Source: Zasmidium citrigriseum
Lineage: Eukaryota; Ascomycota; Dothideomycetes; Mycosphaerellales; Mycosphaerellaceae
Assembly: GCA_002786025.1 (NCBI GenBank)
Contig: NHNW01000073.1
Coordinates: 186,001-250,000 of the forward strand
Length of the DNA: 64,000 bases
Direction: 5' to 3'
In this document: positions 10,712-22,504 of the stretch, in pieces
Numbering within the stretch: position 1 is the stretch's first letter
Layout of the letters: each line of letters opens with the position of its first letter
Made by a program: the position numbers and the translations under genes
Notes under the pieces: model-generated
Seen by the model: only the letters and a program-made list of their open reading frames with translations
Told to the model about the DNA's origin: nothing
The model's database searches: none

Positions 10712-11368
10712 GTTCCTGCATTGGACGAGCCTCGATGTCACAAGACCTTGCAAGAGAGTAAAGAGACAGCAATCGCAAACGACAAACCACAGCAAACCAT
10801 CCATCAAACATATGAACGGTCGAACCCCTCACATGCTGCTGAGACGACAAACCACGAGATGTATACACGTGCTACGACTAGTATACTACCACCTTCGATC
10901 TAAGCACGAGCCTTAGAAGAAGAGTATATGAATCTGAAGCCATGGGATAACGCCGCGAATACCCGAAGCTTCAGGTGAAAGCAAGTGACTGCCGCTGACC
11001 TTGGGATTCACTTGTCGGCCGCTGATTCTCCGAGCACGGGCCTTGCCGTGCAAGCTAAAAGGCCGACATGTTTCCTCGAAGCTTTCAACTTTCGCATCAC
11101 GACCTCGACGACCAACCTCTGCAGTGGAGTCTGCAACTTCACTCGAGGCGACTTCGACACTCTTGATACCGCCTCCGACACGCAGGCCGACACCTTTTGC
11201 GACCTCAGGCTTGCCATCTGGCAGCATCCTGCCAGCCGATAACACACGGCCGGTACCATCTGCTTCAGATTCCTCGAGGCCACCCGCTCTAAAGCCAACT
11301 TCTTGCTCCGCATCTTTGGTCGCCACTCCTGCACCTCTCCAACTTCTCCGACACGGACATTATCCAAC
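10712..11368. other. Intergenic region
   Basis: About 660 bp before the 2EXR gene. Long frames are open on both strands here, which reflects GC-rich composition. None shows a domain or splice pattern I trust. Confidence 0.3.
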
Positions 11369-12601
11369 ATGGCGATCATCAACCGCCGCCGTAAGCGGGC
11401 ATCATCCGAGTCCGACGAGGGAGTGACGCCGCCTCGAGAACTTCGCAGCCGCTCCAAGAAGGTCAACTACGCCGAGGATAGCAGCGAGGACGAGGCCAAG
11501 CCCATTCGTCCTTCACGCATTCTCGCGAGTAACAGGGTCAAGAAAGCAGACGTTCAGGACTTCAACAACAATGCTGCTGACTCCGCGCTCTTAAGGCTTC
11601 CGGCTGAGATTCGTGAGCGGATCCTCAAGTACGTACTAGGAGGAAACACAGTTCATATCTGGACAGAGACAGCCGAGCAGAGAGAGAACACCCGAAAGTA
11701 TGACCGGCGCCAGATTCAGAAGTTCGGTGACGATGCGTACGACAGACGCGGCTATGACTGGGATGATGTCGTCGACGACTTTTCCGACTTCTCCGACGTT
11801 TCCGACAGCGAAGGCGAGGAGGAAGACAGGTACCCCGACTCAGACGATGATCGCTCCCTGTACTCGCTCGAGAAGAAGTCTCGGAAGATCTATCTCCGAC
11901 ACTCCATCTGCGCCCGCAACGACTCTACCGACGAGGACGACATTCAGCAGATCAACGCCGAAACCTATCAAGTGCGCAACAGCCGCCACCACAATTGGGA
12001 GAAGCGCCACCTTCCCTGTCGATTCTCGTACTACAAGTCCCACATGCGCCCAATGAAACTCGATCTTGCTTTACTCTCCGTCTGCCGTCAGATTCATGGC
12101 GAAGCGGCGCTACTCCCCTTCCAGGAGAACACATTCACCTTCCGCGACTTCGGTGAGATCCAAGTCTTCCTCTCGACTCTCATTCCCTCACAGCTCCATG
12201 CTGTCCAGCACGTCAACATCGCATACGACAGCTGGCATTGCGACGAGGATGCTCCCAGTATCGAGACGAAACTCAAGACGTCCTTCCGCTCATTGAAGAC
12301 ACTCAACATCATCCTGGAATCTAACGAGTGCGATTGGGGAAACTACGCACTTCGCGCCGACATCTTTGCCGACTTGATGCAGTTCAAGAAGGTGAAGATC
12401 GAGAGTGTCAACGTGCAGGCTCGTGATACCCACGAATCCGGGATGGACTTTCTTTCGTACACGCTTGCGGAGATGGAGGGTTGGGCGAGGGACTTGCAAG
12501 AGCTGCTCAAGAAGGACTGGGTTGGAATCAGCAAGATGGAGCTTGAGCAGCTGAGGAAGGAGGCGAGGGAGAAGCTGGGCTTCTTCGACAAGTGGGTTTG
12601 A
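11369..12601 (+). CDS. 2EXR-domain protein (fungal F-box-like family)
   Basis: Intronless, 410 residues from the ATG at 11369 (context aacATGg). The N-terminus is basic and Ser-rich (INRRRKRASSESDEG). The core shows the two conserved parts of the 2EXR family: LLRLPAEIRERILKYVL at about residues 70-87 and LLSVCRQIHGEAALLPFQEN at about 231-250, separated by a long Asp/Ser/Glu-rich insert. The C-terminus is predicted helical. 2EXR proteins are abundant in ascomycetes. The first motif looks like an F-box helix, but no biochemical role is established that I know of. Confidence 0.75.
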   Translation: MAIINRRRKRASSESDEGVTPPRELRSRSKKVNYAEDSSEDEAKPIRPSRILASNRVKKADVQDFNNNAADSALLRLPAEIRERILKYVLGGNTVHIWTETAEQRENTRKYDRRQIQKFGDDAYDRRGYDWDDVVDDFSDFSDVSDSEGEEEDRYPDSDDDRSLYSLEKKSRKIYLRHSICARNDSTDEDDIQQINAETYQVRNSRHHNWEKRHLPCRFSYYKSHMRPMKLDLALLSVCRQIHGEAALLPFQENTFTFRDFGEIQVFLSTLIPSQLHAVQHVNIAYDSWHCDEDAPSIETKLKTSFRSLKTLNIILESNECDWGNYALRADIFADLMQFKKVKIESVNVQARDTHESGMDFLSYTLAEMEGWARDLQELLKKDWVGISKMELEQLRKEAREKLGFFDKWV

Positions 12602-13208
12602 TTTCGGCCTGCTCCCGGAAACGCATTTCGCATGTTGGAATAGAGCAACGACGGGGACTTGGGATGGAGCGCGTGGATCTCGAGGTCCATTTGACTTGAC
12701 GACACGATCATGAGCTGCACGCGAGAACGGCGCATATGGTCTTGTATTTTCAATAAGACACCGAGAATGTTGCACTCGGCTATGCTGCGCCTATACTCGC
12801 TTCGAGACAAACCAAGCGAGGTCAGAGACTTGGGGCATTGGCACCAGGACGTCGACATTGCGGGTTGGAAAGGCCTCCTTTGAGAAAGCCTTGCTTTTTT
12901 TGATCATTGCGCTTTTTGGAGATTTTGATACTTACGATCCGTTTTATTCCTTCTACAATCCCTCATTCTACGTTCTGTATATTCTGATCGTTTTGGCCCC
13001 CAACCTTGTACAAAGTCTAAAATCGGAAGGATCGACTTCAGCTGGTGGGCTGTGCTTGCCGCCCCCTCGTCTACAGTCCATCAGACACCTCGTTGCCACA
13101 ATTGATCCGACACTCTCTTTCAACTCTTTACACTTATCACGATGACACGGAAGACATGAACTGAACTGAGCGAGTGTCTCGAAAACAAGTAGCGGACAGC
13201 CATCAATC
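12602..13208. other. Intergenic region
   Basis: About 600 bp between two plus-strand genes, AT-richer than the flanks around 12890-12990. No gene or distinct element seen. Confidence 0.3.
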
Positions 13209-15975
13209 ATGGCGAGCCGCCAATCCATCTGGCGACGACGATTCCTCGTCCCCATCTGGACGATCCACCTCTTCGTCCTCATTCCACCTATTCTCCAACA
13301 GCTGATCGCACGCTTTACTCACTTCTCACGCCTGGCTTCGATATGGGGCCTTCTCTGGGTCTTCGATGACCTCGCGATGCTGGCTTGCCTTATTCTGGAA
13401 GGCGTCGAGATTGCTCGATGGCGAGGCGGCAGGCTGGAGGTAGAGTTTTATCTCAATTCAAACGGGTATAAGGTGACTTATTGGTGTTGGAATTTGGTGT
13501 ATATGATCTGGCGGAGTGAGAAGTATGGGTGGGACCATGGGTCTTGGGTTTTGACGGCGGTGTTGCAGTTGTGAGTTGTGATTCTTTGATTTGAAGATGG
13601 TGGATTCGCTGCTGACTGAGACTCGTAGGACTTCGTTTCTGGTCGCACTATGCTACGGAGTGTATGTCTGGAGACAACAGCGCTACAGACGGCTTCCCGG
13701 TCGTGGCCTCGAAGATGAGAGCCAGCAGGTTGGGGCACTACGGCCACCGGAGAGACTCAACTCGGCAGACAGAATCAAGTCGCAAGCACGTTATCCTGTG
13801 AGACTTGCAATGTGGGTGGCGGGGGATCCACGGTGGCTTGCAAAGGTCCCGTCATTCATTCGAAAGCCACTGGGCTATATGCTATGGATAGATCGATACG
13901 CCATCTGCTGCATACCAATCATCTTCTCACTACCACTCGGAGGACGACTACCTGGAGAACCAAGGAATCACTGGAATGAAAACACCTCACCTGCTATGGA
14001 GGAGTGGGACTATCCTAAGCCCAACCTGACAGCTCGGGAAGCATATCAGGACGAGGATACGAGAGCGGGCCTCCCGTCGCCGTTTACACATGCTGATGAA
14101 GAGTCTGCAATCGACACACTCAGTCTTCGAACCATAGACGAGGATGTTGTTCGCCGACCGAGTCCACGACCAACTCGACAGCGGACCTTTCAGCCTTCTC
14201 CAGGTAGACTCTTGGGCCCTCGCTATCTCTGCTTCATTACGGATGACCAGCAACCGTCAGCCAAATACACAACGAAGAAGGTAGAAGACTGGATGGAAAA
14301 AGCCCAAACGCGCAACGAGCCGGACTACATCTTCATCTCCTATACTCGGCGCCAGTTCTACAGCCAGATCCATAATGATCCAGCTGTCAGCCTTGAAGAT
14401 CTCACCCTTCGACGAGCGGCCGCGGACAGAGATAAGATCATCCTTATTGACTTTGCCGTTAAGGCCGCGAAAGATGCTGGTGTGCCTGCTTTCTGGATCG
14501 ACTTCGAGTGCGTCCAGCCCGAAGACGATGACGCTGAAGCCGCGGACATGGAAGACGTCTATCGAATCTGTGACATCGTGAGGGGATCGCACTCGTTGAC
14601 GATCATTTCTGGACCTCCTTTGGACACTCATTTGGAGCGCACTGACAGCACTTCGAATCCGGCAGACTGGTTGTTGGACTGGGGAAAGCGGCTTTGGACT
14701 CTGCCTGAAGCCTTGCTTTGTCCTTCTGAACATCGCATATCGATATACTCGGTGGGAAGCGAAGATCCAGAAAGAATTGCCAAGCGCAACTTGCCCAGCC
14801 GACTTTGGGACGACGCTGGAACAATCCGCCAGCTCATCGACCACTATGAGGCCTCCTTGCAACTAAGCCGACTGGAGCTCATATCCATCGCCCTTGAATG
14901 TCTTCAACGACGACAGACCGAAACACGCCACGCCGGAGACGTCGCCTACGCACTCATGGGCCTTCTTCGTCTTCGACCAAAGGTCAACAAGTCAGACTCC
15001 GACTTCCAAGCATTCGCTCGACTATCACTTGCCAACGATAGCGACAGGATCCTTGAGCGCCTGATTTGCGTGCACAGCCCCAACTCAACGTCTTCTTGGC
15101 ACGACATGCAAGACCTATGGGATGCCAAACTATGGCACATCGACCCTGCTTTCCAGATCTCGGACGTGGGACCGAACAACTCCGTTGTCATTGGCGATGC
15201 AGCTGGTACCAGCATAGATTGGACATCCCTCAAGATGGTCGATTTCACAGGCTCAGCGACGACCTACCACGCTAGTTGGCGCTACATTCGACTCGTCAGC
15301 GCATACACTGTCGTATACCTCGCGGCTTATCTCCTGCTTGTTTTGGTAGCCAATCCGCTAGAGGGCGGTCGCCACTCCAGGTCCTCAAAATCGGGAACGA
15401 GCGCGGCACGCAAGTCTCTCACAGCTGGCATCATTACGTGGATCTTGGCCATTCCTGTACCGTATGTCCTGTCTCGATTCTATCGTAAGGAGATCCAGTC
15501 TACGCAAGCCAGAGTCTTTGGCGTCGTCGGTGTGCCTGATATCAAGAAAGTGGAGAAATGTCTCTTTGGCGATGCTTGTAGACGGATGAAGTGGAACGCA
15601 GAGGGCTGTCTTGCTGACACAGATGACGAGAGATCGACTTTCACACTCATCGACACGCTCTCTATGACCCTGACGACTTTCCGCGCGGACAAACCTCCCA
15701 CAATGCTGTTTGCTGGCGGTCGTGAGAGGGGGATGTTGAGAGTGCTTCTGTGTTCGTATGATGAAGGCCGGCGAGCTTTCGTCAAAGAAACTGTTACTAG
15801 GCTGGAGAGTGCTGTGAGCGCCAGGCTGCCAAATCTGGATCGGTTTAGCTTTTCGGTTCAGTCTGCGGTCGCAGCTGATACAAAAACTCCTGAAGATCTT
15901 GAGGGATACCAAGACTATGATGACGATTTGATGCAGTTGCCTGATGTGCCGGAGTTCATTTCGCTGGAGGATTGA
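13209..15975 (+). CDS. Membrane protein with TIR/HET-like core
   Basis: Two exons, 13209-13570 and 13629-15975 (intron 58 nt, GTGAGT, branch CTGAC, GTAG), give 902 residues. Residues 1-135 hold about four hydrophobic segments (for example FLVPIWTIHLFVLIPPILQ). A soluble part follows with YIFISYTRRQFY at about 353-364, KIILIDFAVKAAKDAG, FWIDFECVQPEDDD near 408 and ICDIVRGSHSLTIISG. This order of strand, helix and acidic loop resembles TIR domains and the WIDaxCI core of HET domains. LWTLPEALLCP and a helical GDVAYALMGLLRL region follow, as in HET-like proteins. Two more membrane segments lie near 670-695 and 717-738. Neither HET nor TIR assignment is certain. The catalytic Glu of NAD-cleaving TIRs cannot be placed with confidence. 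Confidence 0.7.
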
Positions 15976-16187
15976 GGATGTTCGATCTAGTCGGAGCACA
16001 GTAACGACTAAGACATATCGGTTGCATGATGGATGAGCCCACAGGAGGACACCATATCTGATGAGATTTGAAGACAAGTCATGAGAAACTCCGACTATCT
16101 ACATCTCCAAGGAACGAATCCTACGACATCGAACGGATTTCGCTTCACACACTTTTGCGTCTCTTCGGCCTCCTTTCAAGAAGGCTT

Positions 16188-17553
16188 TCAGCAGGTATAC
16201 GTCTGCCCAATGTAGTAACAGTACTGGTACAACGAGGAACCAGGACAGAGAACATACTGCCCAGCATAGGCACAAGTGACCGAGTTCGTTGCAGCAGGAG
16301 CCGTCGAAGTAGTAGTCGAAGTTGTTGTCGAGGTCGTCATGGTCGTGGGAGTTGTCGTTGTGCCGCCGCCGGATTTGAAGCCGCTGGTGATCCTTTTGAC
16401 CTGGGCGATGATGGCGGACATTTGGGAGCCTGCAAAACATGAGCGTGAGGACTGCATGAGTCTGCCGCTTGGTGGTGATGAGTTTACCTCCTTTCTGATC
16501 GTAATTGCTGCCATACCAGCCGATCCAATCGAGGCAAGCATTGGGGTTGGGCACGGAACCGCTGCCGGGAGTCGAGTGGGATGTGTAGTCGGTGGTTGCT
16601 TGCGGGTAGAGGACGATCATGTTGTTCGTGTCTGTAGGAGGAATCAGTCAACTCAAATGCTGGATTCAATGGTGATGGTGGACTTACCAGCCCACTTATT
16701 ATACCCAGTATTATCAATCCACTTCGACCCAATCTGCCCATAACTCTGCGCACACCCATGCAAAGAGACATGCACCTTACAAACAGTCGATCCCGACTGA
16801 CAAGCCTTCGGAACGTACAAATATCCCGTCGTGGCCATTCCAGCAGATCCATAACTTCCCGTCTGATCAAACGCCACCGTAGACCCCGTCAATGCCCCCG
16901 TAGTCCTCGCATTCAAAGCACCATACATCCATTGCAGCACCGCTCCAGCCCCATCAAACCCACAATTACTTATATACGGACTCAGCGTACTCCCGCAAGC
17001 ATTATCCCCAACCCCATCGAAGTCTGTCGGGAAAGTATGTGCCTGGCCAGACCTTTTATCGTATTTGACGTTCGAGCTCGTCGCGAAGTTGGATAGTTGG
17101 GAGTTGAGCTGATTCATGGGGTTGGGACCAACTGTCGTATCTGAGTTTCCGACTTCGAGATAGATTTTGCGGGATTTGAGGTTGGAGATGTTGTCGATTT
17201 GGTTGCCGGACCAGGATTTCATGTTAGCGATGGGCTGGGTGATGGACGGGGAGTTGTTGTTCATGCATTGGCTGTACTGTTGAAGGTTTATCAGGGGTCT
17301 GTGGTAAGTGCTGGTATTTGAGGCTTACAGCCTGATTACGGGCACAGTCGAAGGGGCCTCCTGCGAAAACTCCGAAGCCGAATTTGAAGGTGTCGGAGTA
17401 GGCGATGCCCAGCTGGGCGGCCATGAAGCCACCGGCGCTGAGGCCCGAGACCGAGACGGTGTTTGGGTCGGCGTTGTATGCGTTGAGTGATGCTGCCATG
17501 GCAGTGGATGACATCAGGGTTGTGAACCCCAGGCTTAGGAGTGTAGAAGACAT
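16188..17553 (-). CDS. Secreted poly(3-hydroxybutyrate) depolymerase
   Basis: Four exons, 17553-17329, 17276-16688, 16631-16488 and 16429-16188, with 52, 56 and 58 nt introns, give 399 residues. A signal peptide covers about residues 1-20 (cleavage after AMA). The nucleophile lies in GLSAGG (Ser39), Asp121 is in NSDTTVGPN and His155 in GQAHTFPTDF. From memory these are the same residue numbers reported for the Penicillium funiculosum PHB depolymerase, whose sequence it follows closely (PYISNC, ALHGC-type LHGCAQ, NTGYNKWADTNNM, DWIGWYGSN). The enzyme hydrolyses extracellular polyhydroxybutyrate or related polyesters. After residue 325 a Thr/Ser linker leads to a Cys-bearing tail (CAYAGQYVLCPG, YCYYIGQTYTC) that looks like a small substrate-binding module and is absent from the Penicillium enzyme as I recall it. 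Convergent with the upstream gene. Confidence 0.92.
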
Positions 17554-18478
17554 ATTTCGTTGCTGGAAGATGGTATTGTTCACTTGGAATCAAATTTGTA
17601 AGTCCACTTTACAAATACTGGAGGTCCTCGTCTTATAGCATACTCTGCCTTCATTAGAGAGCTTCGAGGCCGAGTTGATCGCCAGGACAAAGAGGAGTCG
17701 TTGTCGGTGCTGATGAACCCTTTGGCTCGGATCCGTTGCCTAATGCTCAGAGTGAGGAGCAAGTTCTGTTCCTTTCGTTTATTGTGGTCACGAGTTGGCA
17801 ATAGAGTTGCGGAGTGCGTCTGTGGAGTGCACAGGTGGTTGCAATGTGGCGCTCGTTGCTTGACTTCACCTGCCTAAAGTAGACAATGGCGTACGCCACA
17901 GGTACTATGCAAACACTTCGGTACCTACTTAACCTCCGTACTCGAGCTATAGCTCTTCGCCTAATAGTCTCTGATCGCATCTTATGCTTTCAAGCTTTAG
18001 GTTTGCGGATCCGGACGTTGTCATAAAGACCTCGCCATTGATATGCATGCAACACAACATGTTCACTAGTTGAAATCCCCTGTGCTTGGAAAGAGAGCCA
18101 TTGAACATACATGCTCCGCCAGAGTTGATCTGTACGTGAAGATCGGTCGATCGAGCTTCTCTACCACTTTGCATGTAGCTTAGAGACTCGACAATCGGAT
18201 CCGTTGAAATCACACTCTCTATTGCGAATTAGTCGTTCGATCGCTAGCTAAAAGAGACCATCTAGACTACAATTGTGCAAAGTTGAACGTTGTCAATCGC
18301 AAAGATGAAAGACCCCTCAGCCAACCAGCAAAAGCAGACTTCAGCCTCGTCTACACTTCGCAAAGGTAGACAATGATTCTAGCTTGGAACATCGTGCTCT
18401 ACGTCCAGAAGAGAGCTTCAGAAGAGTCTTGACCATAAAACGCATGTATTCAGCATTATCCTTTCATTCGAACCTTGT
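17554..18478. other. Intergenic region
   Basis: About 925 bp upstream of the depolymerase and downstream of the short hypothetical gene. It should contain the depolymerase promoter. No convincing ORF, repeat or RNA gene seen. Confidence 0.3.
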
Positions 18479-19024
18479 TCAACCCCAACTATTCTCCACC
18501 AAGTCACCCCACATCTTATCCCAAAGATCAAAATCACAGGCGTGATGTCCACCTTCAATGCAACCAGACGAGAGCTGCCCCAGCATTTCTCGCTCCTTCT
18601 CAGTCACTCTCATGCTGTATATACCATCTCTTTCCAGTGTACGAGGAAGGCCTTGCTGCCTCTCGTCCTTATCCTCGTTCGACTTGTGCGGTTTTGTCGG
18701 ATTCTGGCTCATTTTACTCCGAATCGTGGTGTCGGATGCTTCATTTTGAACGGAGCTAACAACTTCGAGAAGGTACTGCTGTTCTTCTGCGTTGAAATTT
18801 GTGAAACCGTCGAAGATGTACTCAACGAAGGGAGCGCAGGAGGGGATCATGTCCCATATCGGTTGTTCGGAGCTGAGAGAGGTCGCTACCGGGTTTGAAC
18901 ATTGGTAGATTGAAGGCTCGTCAAATGTTTGCGAAGCTGAAGTGGAGGGCGTTGATGATTCGAAGTCGTCGTTGACAGGAATGACGATGCATGCAAACTC
19001 GGTCTTCTCAGTCGATCGGCTCAT
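18479..19024 (-). CDS. Hypothetical protein, 181 residues
   Basis: Single open frame from the ATG at 19024-19022. The protein is acidic, Ser/Thr-rich at the N-terminus (MSRSTEKTEF, SSTPSTSASQ), with a middle part FVEYIFDGFTNFNAEEQQYL that looks helical and a Trp/Asp-rich C-terminus (CDFDLWDKMWGDLVENSWG). No signal peptide, membrane segment or family recognised. Codon choice at third positions looks coding (C/G-ending bias), and both opposite frames are broken. It may be lineage-specific. Confidence 0.45.
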   Translation of the reverse strand: MSRSTEKTEFACIVIPVNDDFESSTPSTSASQTFDEPSIYQCSNPVATSLSSEQPIWDMIPSCAPFVEYIFDGFTNFNAEEQQYLLEVVSSVQNEASDTTIRSKMSQNPTKPHKSNEDKDERQQGLPRTLERDGIYSMRVTEKEREMLGQLSSGCIEGGHHACDFDLWDKMWGDLVENSWG

Positions 19025-19961
19025 GGTAGTGGTTGAGTATGTGTGTTGTCTTCGATGATAGTCGAGTTTTGGGTGACTTATGGCATTCAGTGTCAATGCT
19101 TCGACCAGAAGCGAGCGCGTGATATAGCCGTCGACACGCATGCAGGTATAATAAATCGATCTGTAATGATCCCTGTCCATAATTGTCAGCCAGGCCGATT
19201 GACTTCACCACACAAGGCTGTGACCAGGCCTCTCCACACGGAACTACCCCTGCATCTGTACTCCGCATCGAGAGCATCCCGGAACCGATGCCATCCTTGC
19301 ACATGTCACGCCAGTTGTTGGGGTTTGATTTATCATCGGTAAAGTCTAATTGGACATCATGTTGAGAAGCTGTGCGGTCTAGGCTGTGGAAGACTCTCCA
19401 GTCTTTCGAATTGAAAGTACATATTTGAAAGCATGCGAGAATACGAAGCTTCTAAGCAGATTCTAGTCATTGCAAATTGACCACGTGACGAGCAAAAGAT
19501 AGACATTGAAGCAAAAAGATCGATTCATTCCGCAACACAACCGTGCGCTCCGTTTCTATCACAGATCAAAAGCAAAAAGAATCGTTTCATATGCATCGGC
19601 CGGGACTTCACACTCATCAGCACTCATTCCACAACTACACATATCGAATCGATACTCACATCGAACCCGGGGCTCGGCAATGGCAATGCCGAATTTTACT
19701 GCACAGCAAGTCAGTAACGATGTCAAAGGCAGGTGAAAGGTGTTAGAGACCGACCCACTAAACCACCAATGCTTTCGGCTGGTTGATTTGATCGATGGGG
19801 ATGAAGGTTGATGTTAGTATATGAAAGTGTGGTGGAGGTTGGCATGTGATAGAGACTTGATCCCTTCTCTGATCACTATGACTGACTTCAGACGCCACGG
19901 GAGTCATTCAGATGCTCTCAACAGTCATTTTGACTCTCCTGAGATCGTTAGAGACAAATGA
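19025..19961. other. Intergenic region
   Basis: About 940 bp without a supported gene, between the hypothetical and the 3' end of the beta-lactamase-like gene. Nothing distinct seen. Confidence 0.3.
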
Positions 19962-21861
19962 TTAGTCCCGCTCGAAGACCGTCCTCCAAGCCCTTGCATC
20001 AACTCCAACCCCCCTCCCCTCCCCATCAACCTCCAGCACAAACTCATCCAGCGCCCTCAACCCATACGTCTCCAATTCAATATCCGACCAAGTCTGACAA
20101 CTACCCTCTGCGAAAAACAACAATCCATCCTCCTCCTTAGCCTCCGCTGTACTCAGCGAATCGTAAACCCCCTGCCAAACCCTCCGGTTCCCCTCGATAA
20201 GATTCGTCGGATACAATCTTAGCGTCGTCGGTCCGCCACCCACGGCATCAATGACATTCTCGAGGCCGTTGATGCTGAAGTTTCGGACGAGAAGTCCCGG
20301 GCCCGAATCCACAGCCAGCACAAGGCTGCCGTTCTCAGCCGTATACACTCCTGCAAACCTGCTCCTCGCCTCCTCCCGATTCGCCCTCTCCATCACCGGA
20401 ATCAAAACCTCCAGCACCAAACTCAACAACACCTGCACCAACCCCCCACCCGTCTCCTCCCCGCCACTCGTAAGCGCAAACATAAGATCATAATCCGGCA
20501 CGAGTGCTATCAAAGAAGAATAGAGATCCAAATTCCCGCCTTTGGTGTATACGTCGACGATGCTGGAAGGTCAGTGTATGTCTCGGATATGCAATGGGAC
20601 CTGATTACACGTACTGGCCGTCGTTGAAACCTGTGAGCTTTGTCCCACGGGCGATCTCCCAGACTTCGCCGACGAAAGTGCCGGTTGAGGAGGTGAAAGC
20701 GCGGGGTTTGAGCCAGGAGCGGGTTTGGCTTGGGGTCAGGAGGCGGTGGGAGAGGATTGAGGTGCCGAGGGTGAGGAGGTCGGTGGCGGTTGAGTAGATG
20801 CCGCCGGAGCTGGGAGATGTTAGAATCGTTGATTGAGAAGGGAGGGGAAGGGAGAAAGTACCTTGCTTCGAAACCTTCCGAGATATCTCCATCGCCTGTG
20901 GCGGCTGTGACAAACGCATCGTCGAGTTTGAGCGGATGGTTGACAGATGTACGATTCAATCCAAGAGGCTCCAGAATCGCCTTCTGCAAGTATTTCTCGA
21001 AAGACATGTCTGTAACTCGTTCGATGACAAGACCGAGCAATGCATATCCGACGTTAGAGTATACCGGCGTCGTAAAGGGAGCGTAGACAGGGTCCTTCTT
21101 CCCCCAATTGGCAAAGAAGTCTGCTCATCCGTCAGCATTCCCGATATATCTTTGTATATTTGTCGACTCACCCTCCCAGGTACAAGCCCTCTGATACGGC
21201 TCCAGCGAACTTCCACACTTCGTCCCCTTTTCCGTTTCATTCAGAACCAGTAGACCCAGAGCACTGTAATTCCCATGTTCCGGCGCATTGTCGATATCAC
21301 TGTCACCCACTGCCCATTACTCATCAGCCAAACACCCATCCTTCCCTCAGACAGGAGCGAGATGTACTCACGATCAACCCCAATCCCCCCCAAATGACTC
21401 AACAATGCCTCAATCGTAATCTCCCTCCACTCCGTCTCAAACTCACTTCCCCTTAAACGCAAAAGCTCAGGCACAAACTCCACCACACTATCCCCAAGTC
21501 TCAACCTCCCCCCCTGCGCCAAAAGCCTGATTGCATAAGCCGTAAAGAGCTTCGAGACGCTCGCGACAGCAAACTGGGTATTCCCATCGAGCTTATGACT
21601 CCCGCTTGTATTGAAGACTGTGGGACTGTTATGGAACTCGAGAAGTGTCTCTTGTGTCGTGCCGATTTCGACGACGAAGGCGGTCGAGTTTAGTGACGAG
21701 GTGTAGGCGGAGAGGAGATTGGTGATGTTGGAGATGGCGGATTGGACGGTGGGGTGGTGTTTGAGGTTGGAGGCGACGGGGAGGGTGGAGCCGAGGGGTG
21801 GGCATTGAGCATATACGAAAGTCGCACAAGCCAGCAGAGGAACTAGAAGCCCCATCGTCAT
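19962..21861 (-). CDS. Secreted beta-lactamase-like serine hydrolase
   Basis: Five exons, 21861-21372, 21309-21172, 21120-20862, 20809-20615 and 20562-19962, introns 51-62 nt, all in phase, 560 residues. A signal peptide spans about 1-18 (LLVPLLACATFVYA). Class-C beta-lactamase/DD-peptidase motifs are present in order: SVSK at 101-104 (SxxK, nucleophile Ser101 and base Lys104), YSN at 230-232, and KGG at 368-370 in place of KTG/HxG. Fungal members of this fold are esterases, lactonases or acyltransferases (LovD is one) rather than antibiotic-resistance enzymes. Several N-x-S/T sites fit secretion. The region after residue 420 is the extra C-terminal domain common in fungal secreted forms. The fourth intron uses donor GTACGT; shifting it by a few bases breaks the KGG frame. 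The substrate cannot be predicted. Confidence 0.87.
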
Positions 21862-22504
21862 CGTGAAAGAGTAGACTCTACGAAAGCCCAGAGAAAGTGC
21901 GAGCTCTGTTCTCCATCATTTATCACTTTCCAAAACGACTGCCTTCGCCCCTCTAGTGAAGTCTCGTATAGCGTACCATCAAAGCCCTCTCCTACTTCGA
22001 AACGCAAATGGCAAGGCTGCGCTAGACGGGCTGCTGACATGTCCATTTGGCGAGCGGTCCACTCAGCTGGACGGCCTTCCTAACATCCATCGGTGCTTTG
22101 CCGCGGGAAGCTGCCGAATAATGTTGTCGAAGTCCACGAATCACTAGAAATGGGCTGAAATCGTAGGTAGACAGCGCTCGGACGGCCGAAACTGTTGGCG
22201 CTTGGAAGAGCCATTCGGAGTCGGCGAAGGCTCGCGGTGACTGTGAGCACTTTCGCGCTGGGAGGGTCGGTTGAAAACCATCGATCTTGACCAAGGCTGT
22301 GGGGAGGAGGCTTCGACGATAACAGGGTTGTGTCTCATAGTCGTAAGTACTAGGTAGCAACAGGTGCGCTGATCAGATATCCCTGACGATTGCCCTTCCA
22401 TCACAACGCCATCGCTCAATGCCCACATATATTCCGTTCTGTTCATTCTCATCCGACAGTAGTAGCCAATCCAATCCTCCCTACTCACAGGATATCTCAG
22501 GGTA
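21862..22504. other. Intergenic region
   Basis: About 640 bp between two minus-strand genes. It carries the beta-lactamase-like promoter and the Ssk2 3' end. No distinct element seen. Confidence 0.3.

Noticed and set aside
10913..11326. 137-codon minus-strand frame with an ATG start
   Set aside because: Both strands are open in several frames here because of GC-rich composition; no family or signal supports a gene.
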